NCBI RefSeq assembly: GCF_001039355.2
Contig: NW_019773768.1
Span: 1 to 43,757 of the forward strand
Source: Lingula anatina
Taxonomy: Eukaryota; Brachiopoda; Lingulata; Lingulida; Lingulidae
Direction of reading: 5' to 3'
Length of the DNA stretch: 43,757 bases
Position numbers and translations under genes: made by a program. Shown piece after piece: positions 31,141 to 41,169 of the stretch; within the stretch, counting starts at the first letter, position 1, and each line of letters starts with the position of its first letter. The notes beneath the pieces were generated by a model that ran no database searches, was not told the origin of the DNA, and worked only from the letters and a program-made list of their open reading frames with translations.

Positions 31141-32840
31141 GTAGTGTTTTATGTCACTGCTGAGAGGATCCCAGGGTTCCTGTGCACAGGGGTGGTCACA
31201 TAAATAAGTACATCTCACCAAAGATCCCTCCAGATCTACACAAGAAAGCTGATATCATGCTCTCTCCTCCACTTGAAGAAAACCTAAAGAAAACTCAAGC
31301 TGCGCTGTCCCTAATATACACCCACCAAACACATGGAGAAATGTGGTATATATGCGCCGTGGGAAATCATTGTTTTAACAACGTGGTATCAATGTTATCA
31401 GTGGAGCACCAAAATGAAATCCAGGTGTCCATTAGGTCTCAGTAGACAAGACACTTGTAGTCACATGCTTTTAAACAACAAACAGCAAATCTCTTAAAAT
31501 TTCTACTCAGTCAGCGACTCGGACTAATTTGGAACTTGGTATAAGCTTATTGTGAGTAGCGGCAGTGAGGACACCCGTATCTGGATCATGAACTAGAAAT
31601 GAAATTTTCTTTAAGTTCAGTGTCTCAGGCTAGAATCACGCTAACAGAAATAAACCTGTATTATAACCAGAGCCGTGAGTTTGTTAAGTGGAGACATACC
31701 AGATCCCCAGCATACGGTCAGAGGCCTTTCACTGGACCATCATACACCCATCTAAGAGACTCTATAAGAAGAATGATCCAAAAATTGGGATCCAACAGAT
31801 TGTGGGCATACTTAGGCCTCAAAGGGAGAAAGAGAAAGAAACCAATTGGCAACTTACCTATTTGTGCAGTAATTATCAGTAAGCATGTTTATTTATAGAA
31901 TACAAAGCAAAATTTTATGGTCAATCATTACAAACTTGTTTATGTTTCATTTATTACTGTGTGATCAAGATTATTTTTATTATTATTTTAATAATCCAGA
32001 GACATATAGGAAAAACAACCCCAAGGTACATGTAACCTTGTTGGTGGTAGAAGAGGCCATCAGTGAGACTTTATAGTATGCCCCCAAAATGCAAGATGGC
32101 CCAAAGTACAAGGTATGTGTATCAACTAAGGTTAAGAATGAAATTAAGGCCATGTGATAAGGATATTATAAAAAAATTGTGTACATTTTGTATACAAAGC
32201 AATTGGCATGCTATAAGGGCCATTAAGGAGCCACAGTACCTTAATTTATAAATACCTCAATGAAGGAGTAGGTGAGACAGTAATGGGAAATATGTTTTAT
32301 CAAATTCCATCAAATGCATATTGTATACTTAAAAAAGAATAGATAATAGTTTTGGAAGAGGTTATTTGATTACCCCTTTCACTCACTTGAAATAAATATA
32401 TCTTTGGTAGGTGCCCTCACAGAACATTTATATACTGGTATATTTGATGTTACTGATGTTGCTGCTAAGACTGCATTATTACCTTTGAAGGAAGAGTATG
32501 TATCTATTCCATTGCTTTAGTTTGTGAAAATTAAATTATTGAGATCTTGCACACGTGTTTTGTCATACAGAAGGAATATTTGTACAAATTCAGTTTTTTT
32601 TATTACATGATGATTTGTTTCTCACCAGCAAATAATTTTGTGTGTGTGTGTGTGTGTAAATGATATAAAAATGATCTAAATGAAAATGTTATGCAATGAA
32701 ATATGAAGCTAAAGGGAAGTACCTTCACTTCACACCAATATTATAAATCTTTCTTACAATCAACTTGTATGAAATGTGCATGTTTTTTGGGAACAAACTT
32801 ATTCTGAAACTGCATTTGATAATTTGAACAGGGTAGTGTT
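31141..32840. other. stretch with unassigned open frames
   Basis: Open frames at 31182-31445 and 31599-31898 have coding-like composition (for example NDPKIGIQQIVGILRPQREK before a GTAAGC donor at about 31879) but match no family I know. (TG)n lies at about 32639-32658. GTACATGTAACC at about 32029 is a TACATGTA-type motif. Confidence 0.3.
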
Positions 32841-32845
32841 CCATC

Positions 32846-33520
32846 ATGTATGCTGTTGTTCTTTTTGACAAAACAAATGAGGTTGAAGTGGTGCCATCAT
32901 CATGGATAGATGGTGACAAGTGTTTGTGGACTGACCATCTGAAAAGTACAACTGTTACAAAGGCCACTGAGCCTAATGTGTCTCCAACTGCTGATTGGAG
33001 GCCATACAGTGTTACAGTACGAAGACAACAAGGTTAGTCTTTAAAAATTGCCAAAATTGTGAGTGAACTTGATGTTCTATAATTGTTGAATGCTTAACCT
33101 TCTAAGCTGGATTTGCAGATGACAATCAAAAGGCATGCCAGAAGTGTAAAAATTTGGAGTCCAGGCTGTCAACAGACCTTGAAACAACAGACACAGAAGA
33201 CAGAAGAAGAAAAGTAATTTGTATCACTATGCCGTTGATATTCTTGCAAGTGACAAGTGTCTGTTCACCTCATCATAATAACGTTTTTTTGAAAATGAAT
33301 AGCTCTGTGCATATGTTATATTGGTTAAGTATCAGGTTACCACTTTAATATACTTGGCAAAACAAGTTAAATACCCCTCAGTTTTGTTAATGTACTGTAA
33401 ATGAATCGAGTTATTTGTATTATTTAATATTTTTATGGGATTGCTCATTTTAATATTTTGTTTTGCATTTTAGAAAAGACTGAAGAAGAGGATTATAGGG
33501 CCTTTAATGTTGAGGGCAAG
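32846..33520 (+). CDS. DUF4806-type gene, N-terminal three exons
   Basis: Exon 1 (ATG 32846 to 33032) encodes MYAVVLFDKTNEVEVVPSSW, then IDGDKCLWTDHLKST and WRPYSVTVRRQQ. This is the N-terminal module found ahead of DUF4806 in invertebrate proteins. The donor is G/GTTAGT (phase 1). Exon 2 (33119-33213, acceptor TTTGCAG) continues DDNQKACQKCKNLESRL and ends in Arg/Lys (phase 0, donor GTAATT). Exon 3 (33474-33520, acceptor CATTTTAG) gives KRLKKRIIGPLMLRA (phase 2, donor GTAGGT). All junctions keep the frame, with no stop, so this is the best-supported spliced gene in the window. The matching C-terminal exons lie at 40268-41169. A broken paralogue stands at 12128. Function unknown; proteins of this type are widespread in invertebrates. 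Confidence 0.7.
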
Positions 33521-33527
33521 GTAGGTA

Positions 33528-34330
33528 TGAAAAGAAAAGGTAATTTCCCTTCCTTGTCACTTAAACAGAGAAAGAAACTTTCATACAGTAGGTATGACAT
33601 TTCTTCTAAAACAATATTAAGTCAAAGACATGCCTGGTTGACTAGTAATGAAATAAACTTAGTCCATGGAATTTTATCAGATATGTTCCCAAAGGTAGAG
33701 GGCTTTCATGGTACTTGTGCCCTTGAGTTTGTTAAAAATGGTCATATCTTATCCACTCCCACTTCTTCATTTGTGCAAATAGTTTATCTTAACTCCCATT
33801 GGCTTACTCTTTCCAACATTAATAGCAATATTAGCAATTGTGTTCAAATTCCAGACCTTAGAGACCCAGACTGAAGGGTAAGATTGCTGAGATCGTTGCC
33901 TCATTGCATTTTGCTCCATCCAAGGAAATTGTTTTGGAGCACATAGATGTTCAGGAGCAAACTGGTGATAATGACAGTGGTCTTTATGCCATTGCTGTGC
34001 TTTGGAACAAGACCCGAGGACTTCATTTGGGAGCAAAGGGCAATGAGGGAACATCTCAGCAAGTGTTTTGAAAGGGGTAGTTTGGAAATGTCCCCATATA
34101 GATCAGAGAACAGCCACCATACAAGACCAAAATTGTCTGAATTTCCAATATATTGTCATTGTGGGCAGGTCTATGATAGAAACCAGGACTGGATTGAATG
34201 TGAAGACTGCCTGCAATGGTTCTATCGCAAATGTGAAGGGATCCAGTCATCTGCCCTGGAGAATCTACAGCACACATTGGCAGTGTTGCAACTGCTCTTA
34301 GGGTGGTATTCTATAGAGCTGTAATCTGTC
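33528..34330 (+). pseudogene. Ulp1-like (C48) protease domain plus PHD finger
   Basis: The frame from 33528 gives RHAWLTSNEINLVHGILSDM, VQIVYLNSHWLTLSNINSN (His of the catalytic pair), to TGA at 33873. One frame over, KIAEIVASLHFAPSKEIVLE, then DVQEQTGDNDSGLYAIAVLW, where the family has D-C-G-L-F-A: the nucleophile Cys is Ser here. A further shift gives AMREHLSKCFERGSLEMSPY. A PHD finger follows: YCHCGQVYDRNQDWIECEDC, LQWFYRKCEGIQSS, and after a small shift WQCCNC, with Tyr where His is usual. Ulp1-like proteases cleave SUMO-type modifiers; PHD fingers read histone tails. Two or more frameshifts and the lost Cys say it is dead, or that the unit is only structural. Confidence 0.7.
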
Positions 34331-34424
34331 AGATAGACACACCATACCAGTTGGGGGAGATTCTTGCTAAGTGCGATCATTGCAATTAGCTTAAATGGCT
34401 GAGTTACTGAGGAGAAGGTATGCA

Positions 34425-34535
34425 TGTACGACAGAAACCAGGACTGGATTGAATGTGCAGACTGACTGCAATCAATTAAAGTGCATCTCAAGTGTGAATG
34501 GCCCCAGTCATCCACCCTGGAGAATATGTAGCTGT
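34425..34535 (+). pseudogene. decayed duplicate of the PHD finger
   Basis: AGAAACCAGGACTGGATTGA, then ATGTG-AGACTG, is shared with 34178-34210. CCAGTCATC-CCCTGGAGAAT is shared with 34244-34266. In this copy the second Cys pair reads ECAD followed by a stop, and the His/Cys half is scrambled. It is a tandem duplication about 255 bases downstream that decayed faster than the first copy. Confidence 0.7.
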
Positions 34536-34969
34536 CACTTTGTGTTTGTACATAAAAATCACAGAATATTTATTTATGCCAAATTGTATTTATAGTAATG
34601 ACATAAAAGTCACTTTTAGTTTCCATTAAGTATGTCATGTAACTCAGACAAATAAAATACTTCACTGAAAGGAATTACTGTTTTTAGCTTTCCGAATATA
34701 ACTCAAATGTGTTGACATTAGTCTTCATCTTTACAGCAGCAGGCAACAAGACCATAAAACCAAATATTTGTGTTCAAGAAACAATGAAAATCACAGATAA
34801 AGTAACACATGTCCAAAGCTTGGACATTATGGAGTCATGAACAGTAAGTAAAACATAAACAAATATTATCATTGCTATATTACACCATACACATTTCATA
34901 CTCTCAGACTAGTGAACCTTTTGACTAGCAAACCTTTGAAACAGCTGGGCATTTGCATCATCAAACTAT

Positions 34970-34970
34970 N
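34970..34970. other. single N without flanking duplication
   Basis: An isolated ambiguous base in AT-rich DNA. Unlike the other N positions it is not flanked by direct copies that I could see. Confidence 0.8.
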
Positions 34971-35197
34971 TGAACATAATGAATGATTGAATCTTACAAA
35001 CTGCAATAATATGAGTTTATTTCCATTTTTGACACTTTATTACACAATACACGATAACAAGTTTACCATCATTTTTACATAATCAACTAACAATGTTGTA
35101 AAGATGCAGGAAATGTCAAACAAACACTTTTACGTATCTTATTAATTAAATAATGAGACTGTTAACATGCCTAAAAATTGAATCTGAAGAAATGTGA

Positions 35198-35592
35198 AAA
35201 AACAGCATAACTTATAAAATAATGGCCCGATTATGCTGATTTTCGAACTTGACCTGCATTTTAGTAAGATTGATTACTCCTGTGAGCTTCATGACAACAG
35301 GCCTATCAGTTTTCTTTGAAATGTGTTAACAGTGTTGCATATATGCTGAAAAGTGAAAAAAAAAACAGCATAACTACTAAAATGGTGGCCCGATCATGCC
35401 GATTTTCGAACTTGACCTGCGTTTTAGTAAGATTGATTACTCCTGTGAGTTTCATGACAACAGGCCTATCAGTTTTCTTTGAAATGTGTTAACAGTGTTG
35501 CATATATGCTGAAAAGTGAAAAAACAGCATTAATTCTACAATAATGGCCCGATCATGCTGATTTTCGAACTTGACCTGCGTTTTATGAATAT
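35198..35592. repeat. ~160-bp tandem repeat, 2.4 copies
   Basis: The unit runs from AACAGCATAA through GGCCCGAT-ATGC-GATTTTCGAAC, TTGACCTGC-TTTTAGTAAG and GACAACAGGCCTATCAG to GCATATATGCTGAAAAGTG. It starts at 35201, 35364 and 35523 (periods 163 and 159). The third copy stops after CGTTTTA. Copies differ by a few bases. The array resembles a satellite or the internal repeat of a non-autonomous element. Confidence 0.9.
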
Positions 35593-35663
35593 TCATCAGC
35601 TCTGTAAATATAAAGCCAAAAAGTAAAACTGTCTTCCACTTATGGTGTTAACGCTGAAAGTGC

Positions 35664-35715
35664 ACGGCGACGGCGACGGCGACATCGACGGCGACATGAA
35701 CGGCGACGACAGACG
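35664..35715. repeat. (CGGCGA)n hexanucleotide run
   Basis: An interrupted CGGCGA/CGGCGACAT array, strikingly GC-rich in an AT-rich neighbourhood. Confidence 0.85.
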
Positions 35716-35728
35716 CAGGTGATGGCAA

Positions 35729-35758
35729 TATGTACAGACACATCTGTGTCTGTACATA
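35729..35758. other. perfect 28-30-base palindrome
   Basis: TGTACAGACACA-TC-TGTGTCTGTACA (35731-35756), extended by two more paired bases on each side. It would form a hairpin; purpose unknown. Confidence 0.85.
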
Positions 35759-35792
35759 AAAATTAAATGTATATAGTCAGAACATACCTTAA

Positions 35793-36129
35793 AGTGATAA
35801 TAACTCTTCGTTTCGGCCAAAAAATGAATTTTCCTGGAGTAAACAACAATTTTCCCGTACTTACCAATGGTTAATGAATCCATTTTTACATTCAAAGTTA
35901 GTCCCTGGTTTTTTTCTAAAAAGTTTGTTTTTCTGTTAAAATCTCTTAAGAGATTTTAACAGAGTATAGCCATCAATGGAGGTCACGTGGTCTAAAGACA
36001 AGCTCAGATATCAGAATAATAGCTATAACAGCCGTTTTTGTGGGAAAACAGAATATATTATATTTTCATGAGTCATTCACAATGTTTTTATTGTGAAATA
36101 CAGATTTCATACGAAGAGTTATTATCCCT
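35793..36129. mobile_element. 337-bp MITE with TTAA target duplications (piggyBac-like)
   Basis: The left end AGTGATAATAACTCTTCGT (35793-35811) and right end ACGAAGAGTTATTATCCCT (36111-36129) are inverse copies with one mismatch over 19 bases. Each is bordered by TTAA (35789-35792 and 36130-36133), the target duplication of piggyBac-type transposases. There is no ORF. A perfect 30-base palindrome lies inside it at 35933-35962. Kolobok elements also use TTAA, so the family assignment stays open. Confidence 0.85.
35933..35962. other. perfect 30-base palindrome inside the TTAA MITE
   Basis: CTGTTAAAATCTCTT followed directly by its inverse complement AAGAGATTTTAACAG. No loop base is left over, so it is a full dyad. 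It contains CTTAAG at its centre and could be the junction of two element ends. Confidence 0.95.
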
Positions 36130-36584
36130 TTAAGTAGATGGCTTTGTGTTTGAATATATATATATATATATATAAGTTCATTTATTTATATCAAATGATT
36201 ACTATATTGTTTCAGGTTGTGTCAATTATTGGTGAGACTACCACTGCTGGATTTCAAGGAGAAATTGACACATTCCAACAACAAAATCAAAATGGCAAGT
36301 ATACCAAAATTATAATTTATCTTCTATTTGTTGTATTTCATTGTGTTAGGGACAAGCTTAATTAACCACTGATGGGGACAGCCGAGCCCAGCTGCATATG
36401 ACAATGTTAAAAGTCTTTGGGACACATGACACTTTACCAAAGCTCTGAAGAAACAAATAGAAAAGGCACCATTTTCTGGGCAAGTGTTTCCAGGAAAAAC
36501 AAAATGCACTAGAGACAAAATGCAAAAAAGGCAACAAGAGGTCAAGCAAACAATTCAGTCTGGTTTGAGCAGAGGGAAGGCTCC

Positions 36585-37476
36585 TTGACAGATTCATGTT
36601 TTTATGATATTTACACAAAAATGGAGTCATCCAAAAAGACAGAGGTTGACTTTAACCCCCTCATAAATAGATTACTTTATATCAGCCCCACTTCTGATTT
36701 ACCTGCGTTAAAGTATGGGCGTGACATGGAACCTGTTGCTGCCACAGAATTTGAGAAGATGATGCATAGGGAAGGGCACAGGGACTTGAAAGTTACAGGA
36801 TGTGGTCTCTTTACAAGTGCAAGTTTTAGTTTTTTAAGGGCCTCTCCTGACCACATTATTGATGATGCTTGCTGTGGCAAAGGGACTGTAGAAATTAAAT
36901 GCCCAATCTCTGCAGCACACACAGTCCCCAATTCAGATAGTTAGACGTGGCAATAGAGACATATTGAAAGAAAATCACAAGTACCTAACACCTAACACAG
37001 ATTATTGGCCAGATGGCAATAACAGATTGTCAGTATTGTGATTTTTTTTGTTTATTCAAAGTTTGGCTTTTTTTATCTGAGAATTATATAGGATGAAGTA
37101 AAGGCTCAGTGGGTTTTAATTCTCCAGAATCTTGGGAATTTTCATTTTTTATACATTGCACCAGAGTTGATATCTAGGCGTATTTTGAAAAGCAGAATCG
37201 AATCCATCAATCGTGACAGGGCACTAGTTTCTACCAGTACAAAATTAAAGTAAAAGCAAAGAAGTCTGTGAAAACAAAAACCAGAAAAACCCCAGTGTAC
37301 AAATGTAAAATTTGCAAGAGTAAATGTATAGAAAATGCTGAATATGAAGAAGCATATATAGCATAATGTGTTCAATGTGTGATAAGTGGTTTCACTGGAC
37401 TTGTGTTGGAATTGACAAAGACTCTGAAGAAGCAAATGATGAGGATGTCCTGTGGTTTTGTCCAATTTGTTCATAG
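36585..37476 (+). pseudogene. YqaJ-type nuclease domain plus PHD finger
   Basis: The first frame (36585-36944) gives LKYGRDMEPVAATEFEKMMH, then GCGLFTSASFSFLRASPDH, IIDDACCGKGTVEIKCP. The Glu of GR-MEP, Asp of ASPD and Glu-x-Lys of VEIKCP are the catalytic signature of YqaJ/lambda-exonuclease-type nucleases. Beyond a stop, KENHKYLT and, in other frames, QMAITDCQYCDFFVYSKFG, APELISRRILKSR give the domain's C-terminal part. At 37304-37476 lies a PHD finger: CKICKSKC, then CDKWFHWTCVGIDKDSEEAN and DVLWFCPIC, TAG at 37474. Disruptions include a stop after IPNSDS-like sequence, an extra T in the T8 run at 37032-37039, and a frameshift before CDKWFHW. The nuclease would trim DNA 5' to 3'; the PHD would tie it to chromatin. 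Confidence 0.75.
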
Positions 37477-37970
37477 ATGAAATAATTGCACTTTTATGCT
37501 TAAAACTTATACATAAATGTTGACTTTTTCTCAAATTGTGTTGCAATAATGAAAATACTATCATGTAAATGTACTATACAGCATCAAATATATTGAACAA
37601 AATTGTGGAAAATGATATATACTGTACATAGAGCAGGTGCATTATGAACAAGAGTATATACAATGCAACCTATTGTGAAAATAAAAAAGTAAATAGGAAG
37701 CTGCTATAAAATTAACCAGATATGCAGTTCATTAGCGTAAGCACCATTAGATAAATAAGTATTATTATTATTATGATATAATGCAATGAACACCTATTTG
37801 GCACAGATTCAATTTGATATTCCCAGAGTCAACATACATGTTTAGCAGAAATACTGCATTGAAATATATGAATCAGCTATAGACAATGATAGGACACAAA
37901 ATGAAGATGACAATCTCACTGTTAGAGGTGTCAGGCTAACCAAAGGGGGGTATAAATACACTGTTAGGAA
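37477..37970. other. AT-rich stretch between nuclease and transposase-like gene
   Basis: The end (about 37858-37980) has an open frame with VRGVRLTKGGYKYTVRKW that may be the lead-in to the Ulp1-like fragment that follows. Otherwise nothing was recognised. Confidence 0.35.
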
Positions 37971-37975
37971 ATGGA

Positions 37976-38089
37976 TGGCTGAATGACAGACATATTTTAG
38001 CAGCGCAAAGACTAATCAAATTGGAATTTCCTTTGTTGTGGGGGGCTTTTAGATACACTCCTCTTGGACTGTGGTTTGGAAACTGGTGA
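37976..38089 (+). pseudogene. Ulp1-like domain start, fragment
   Basis: Reads WLNDRHILAAQRLIKLEFPL, then LWGAFRYTPLG and TGA, matching the opening helix of the Ulp1-like domains in this family (WL-D--I--AQ-LLK--FP). It parallels WLTSNEINLVHGIL at 33.6 kb. The rest of the domain is missing and is replaced by the transposase-like sequence below. Confidence 0.55.
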
Positions 38090-38097
38090 GTTGAAGC

Positions 38098-39080
38098 AGG
38101 GACATAATCCAACAGCTGGATGTTGGCCACCGACTTTACTTCCCAGCTGTTCTAACAGCGAAGTTGGCCCACGATGTTAAAGTGATTAGTCTCTTACGAG
38201 AGGGGACTAAGAAACAGCAGCTCACAAATACAAAAGAAGCTTCGTGTACAACACACAGACCCCTGGCTCAGGAAGGTTGTCCAGTATGGGTCAGACTGCG
38301 ATCCCTTCCACAAAGCTTCCCAGACAGGTCTCATTGCCCCTCCAGTGTTTGTTCAGCCTCCGTCCAGAGAGCATGTTCCCCAACCAAGATGGCTGATGCA
38401 TGCATATGCCATTATGTCATGGACAGGCTTCCCGAACTGAAAGCAGTGCTGACAAGTCAGTTTGGAAATATATTAAAGCTTGATTCAACTAAAAAGGTCG
38501 TCAAGAAATTAGCTGGTATGGCAACCTGGCAACCAAGACCGCTATTTGGTGCACAAATGTTGGAAATGAGCACGGTCAAGTCCTGAACTCTGTAATGACT
38601 GCAGGTGAGGGCCATGGCTTGACCAAAATGGCACAGGGGCTTGTTACTAGGTACAGGGATGCAGGAGAACCCCCTCCAACTTTGGTATATGTGGATAGGG
38701 ACTGTTGCAGTAAAACAAACCTGAGGAAGATTTTTCACGGTTTGGAAGATACAGTCATCAGGCTGGACATCTGGCATTTTATGAGGCGACTATCTACTGT
38801 CTGCACCACTGATTCCCACCCTCTATACGGTGTCTTCATGTCCACTCTCAGCAAGTACATCTTCACTTGGGACAGAGACAACCTCCAGCTCTTACTTGAT
38901 GCCAAGACAAATGAACTGCATCCATCGACTGACAGAGATGAAAATATGAAACGACTGACTAGGAAAGAGCTTGCTTTGCCTTGCAGACATACCACCAGGG
39001 GTGAGAAAGAAACATTAAATCTAATTAACCAGCTGTTGGCAGCCTTCAGTGATCCTGCAGGACGGGACACACTTGGTTAA
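38098..39080 (+). pseudogene. DUF6729-associated transposase-like protein, frameshifted
   Basis: Pieces in order: RLYFPAVLTAKLAHDVKVIS; in a second frame WLRKVVQYGSDCDPFHKAS, QTGLIAPPVFVQPPSREHV; then ILKLDSTKKVVKKLAGMA; then NVGNEHGQVLNSVMTAGEGH and, to 39080, LVYVDRDCCSKTNLRKIF, HGLEDTVIRLDIWHFMRRLS. The long conserved protein with these blocks, found in fish and many invertebrates next to DUF6729, looks like a transposase-derived RNase H-fold protein, with Asp of LDSTKK and Asp of YVDRDCC as candidate metal ligands. Three frame changes disable it. It follows the Ulp1-like fragment directly, so both may belong to one element. Confidence 0.6.
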
Positions 39081-39110
39081 ACACAGAAAAAATTACGGAA
39101 ATGTGGGAAA

Positions 39111-39625
39111 GCCAAAAGAAACATGTGAAATGTCTCATGTACAAGAACAGGTACAAGAACAGTCTAGTCTCTTGGTAAGAATAGATATTTTTCATTTTTT
39201 CCAGTTCCTTACAGTTACTGTACATGATGTTTTCCTTGATATCATCTGATGAAGTCTCTATCCACTAAACAGGATTTATAATTATAGTTAGCTTGATCAC
39301 AAAGTGTCCACTTTATTTACCATTTTTCCATTACGGATGAAGAGCATGAAAAAGAAGAGAAACAAACGTCTAGTCTCTTGGTAAAAATATATTAATATGA
39401 CTTCACCATTTTACTGAACTATAAATGTTTTCCTAAAATATCTTTTCAAAGTCTTCTGGTTTATAAATGCAATATGTGGTTGTGTCTCACTAGATAGAAT
39501 TTGAAATATGATATTTAGCTTGATAACAAAGTGTTTACTTAAATCCTTCAGTTTCCCATTCCTGAGGAAGAGGCAGAGCAAGAAATAGGAAAGAACACAC
39601 AGTCTAGTCTCTTGTTATGTTTAGA
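39111..39625 (+). repeat. tandem copies of a small exon-like unit
   Basis: CAGTCTAGTCTCTTG or a close variant ends three units at about 39175, 39384 and 39616, and two of these are followed by GTAAGA or GTAAAA donors. Each unit encodes a Glu/Gln-rich stretch ending SSLL: VQEQVQEQSSLL, DEEHEKEEKQTSSLL, PEEEAEQEIGKNTQSSLL. AGCTTGAT-ACAAAGTGT precedes the second and third (about 39290 and 39519), so introns and exon were duplicated together. The units lie between the N- and C-terminal exon groups of the DUF4806-type gene and in phase 0, so they may be its alternative or repeated linker exons. The third lacks a proper donor (TTGTTATG). Confidence 0.5.
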
Positions 39626-40267
39626 TAATTATAAGTTTTACTTTTGCATACAGTAATATACTGTTCTATTTGTTTTCATTGAAAGTCTATAAGTTTGTAA
39701 TGCAACATGATGACCTGCCTGCGAGGCCCCTGAAAGGTGGATGAGAGTTAATAATAATCACCACTGTGTTGTACTGATTTGATCCAACAAGCCAAATATA
39801 TGAGAGGAAGATGCTTTTTTATTTTTGAAAATTAGCCCACAAGTGCTTATTTGTGCACAAACTTATAACAGTTAAAGTTCATCACATTTTAGTTAATTTT
39901 GGCCAGAAAATGGCAACATAACCAGTCAACTTCATGCTAGTACTTATGGTTTTTATTTGATTCAATTATTTCAAACAAGTAGCTAAATATTAAAAGCTTT
40001 ACACTTTCAACACTCAAATATGAAGATTTTTCCCCTTTTTATTAGTTCATGCAATATGGATCAGCGTGACATATGTATGTCTCTGTCCATCTTGTGACTG
40101 TGGGCATTTCATATATAACATCAGTACCTAAAATTACCAAAGAGAAAGCATGTTTTGCTGTTTGATGCCTGTATATTTGCAAGTTTTGCCACACAGTTTC
40201 AATAATATAATTACAAAAACTAGTTATTATTTTTATAATAATGACATTTATTTTTTCCATTTGATAG
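39626..40267. other. AT-rich intron-like stretch
   Basis: No gene seen. It ends in the acceptor TTTGATAG of the next exon. Confidence 0.4.
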
Positions 40268-41169
40268 AAAGCCATAGTTGCTGGGATAGGAGGTATTAAC
40301 AAGTGTGATCACACTAAAAAGGCCATGCAAAGGTAGGACAAATACTAATATATATGCATTTACTTAATTTTTTCCTGTGTTTAATGTGTAAAAATACATT
40401 TCATTATCTGAAACCTAGAACTCAGGTATAAGTTATGATCAAACCTTTATGGAATGATAACTAATACTTTTACACTTGACACATTTCTGTCCATGTTAGT
40501 AAATTAATTATATTACAAAGTCGAACCTACATGTGTATAGCTACGTTATACTGGTTTGTTTGGCAGTATAAACCTTTTTATCAGAATTTTAAAAATAAGT
40601 GCAGGTTATTATTCCAATTTTTTGGACTTTTCTTGATCAAACCAAGACATTTCTGATTTTATTCAATATATCCTTTATTTTATAAATATTATTTGTAGGT
40701 GTATGACCAACAGAGTCATGGCTGGGATTAATTTTTCAGGGAAGAAAAATAAATTTCCGTTTGGGCACAGCAACTTCTTTAAAGTGATCAAAGGTAATTA
40801 AATTAATGTTGCATTGTGTTTTACATTTACTGCTGTAATTTGTGCCTGATTTGATTTTTGTAATAAACTTATCAGCTATCTATCAGCTCCAGTTTGGGCA
40901 GCTAAGCCTAAAAAAAAGTTCTTACATTTTGCACCCTAGTTGGAATTTAACACCCAATCTTAACCTCATTCTTAGAATCCCTCAATGAGCTATGATAGGC
41001 ACGCCTGCCAGCGTACGTTCGATACATATATGCTTACATTTCTACTTCACTTTTTTTTCCAGATGTCATGATGTCAAGATATAGCTGTACAGAGAAGGAA
41101 GTCACCGACAGCATCGTTAACTATCTAAAATGGGCACCAGAAAGAAAAGATGGAGGTGGAAGAAAGTAA
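40268..41169 (+). CDS. DUF4806 domain, last three exons of a spliced gene
   Basis: Exon A (40268-40332) encodes KAIVAGIGGINKCDHTKKAM, donor AG/GTAGG, phase 2. Exon B (40699-40793) encodes CMTNRVMAGINFSGKKNKF, PFGHSNFFKVIK, donor G/GTAATT, phase 1. Exon C (41063-41169, acceptor TTTTCCAG) encodes DVMMSRYSCTEKEVTDSIVN, then YLKWAPERK and a Gly/Lys tail to TAA. The order GG-----K-AM-R-MTN-V---INFSGK---F---NFFKVI...EVTDSI--YLK-AP-R matches the DUF4806 domain, usually C-terminal in these proteins. Phases and frame are intact throughout. With the N-terminal exons at 32846-33520 it probably forms one gene of at least 8.3 kb, its middle filled by transposon remnants. Role unknown. Confidence 0.75.

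Noticed and set aside
36223-36300. Exon of the DUF4806-type gene
   Set aside because: There is a TTTCAG acceptor but no canonical GT donor in the right place, and no family similarity decides the frame.
37142-37564. 140-codon minus-strand ORF
   Set aside because: It is the antisense of the YqaJ C-terminal part and PHD finger, whose + strand motifs are clear.
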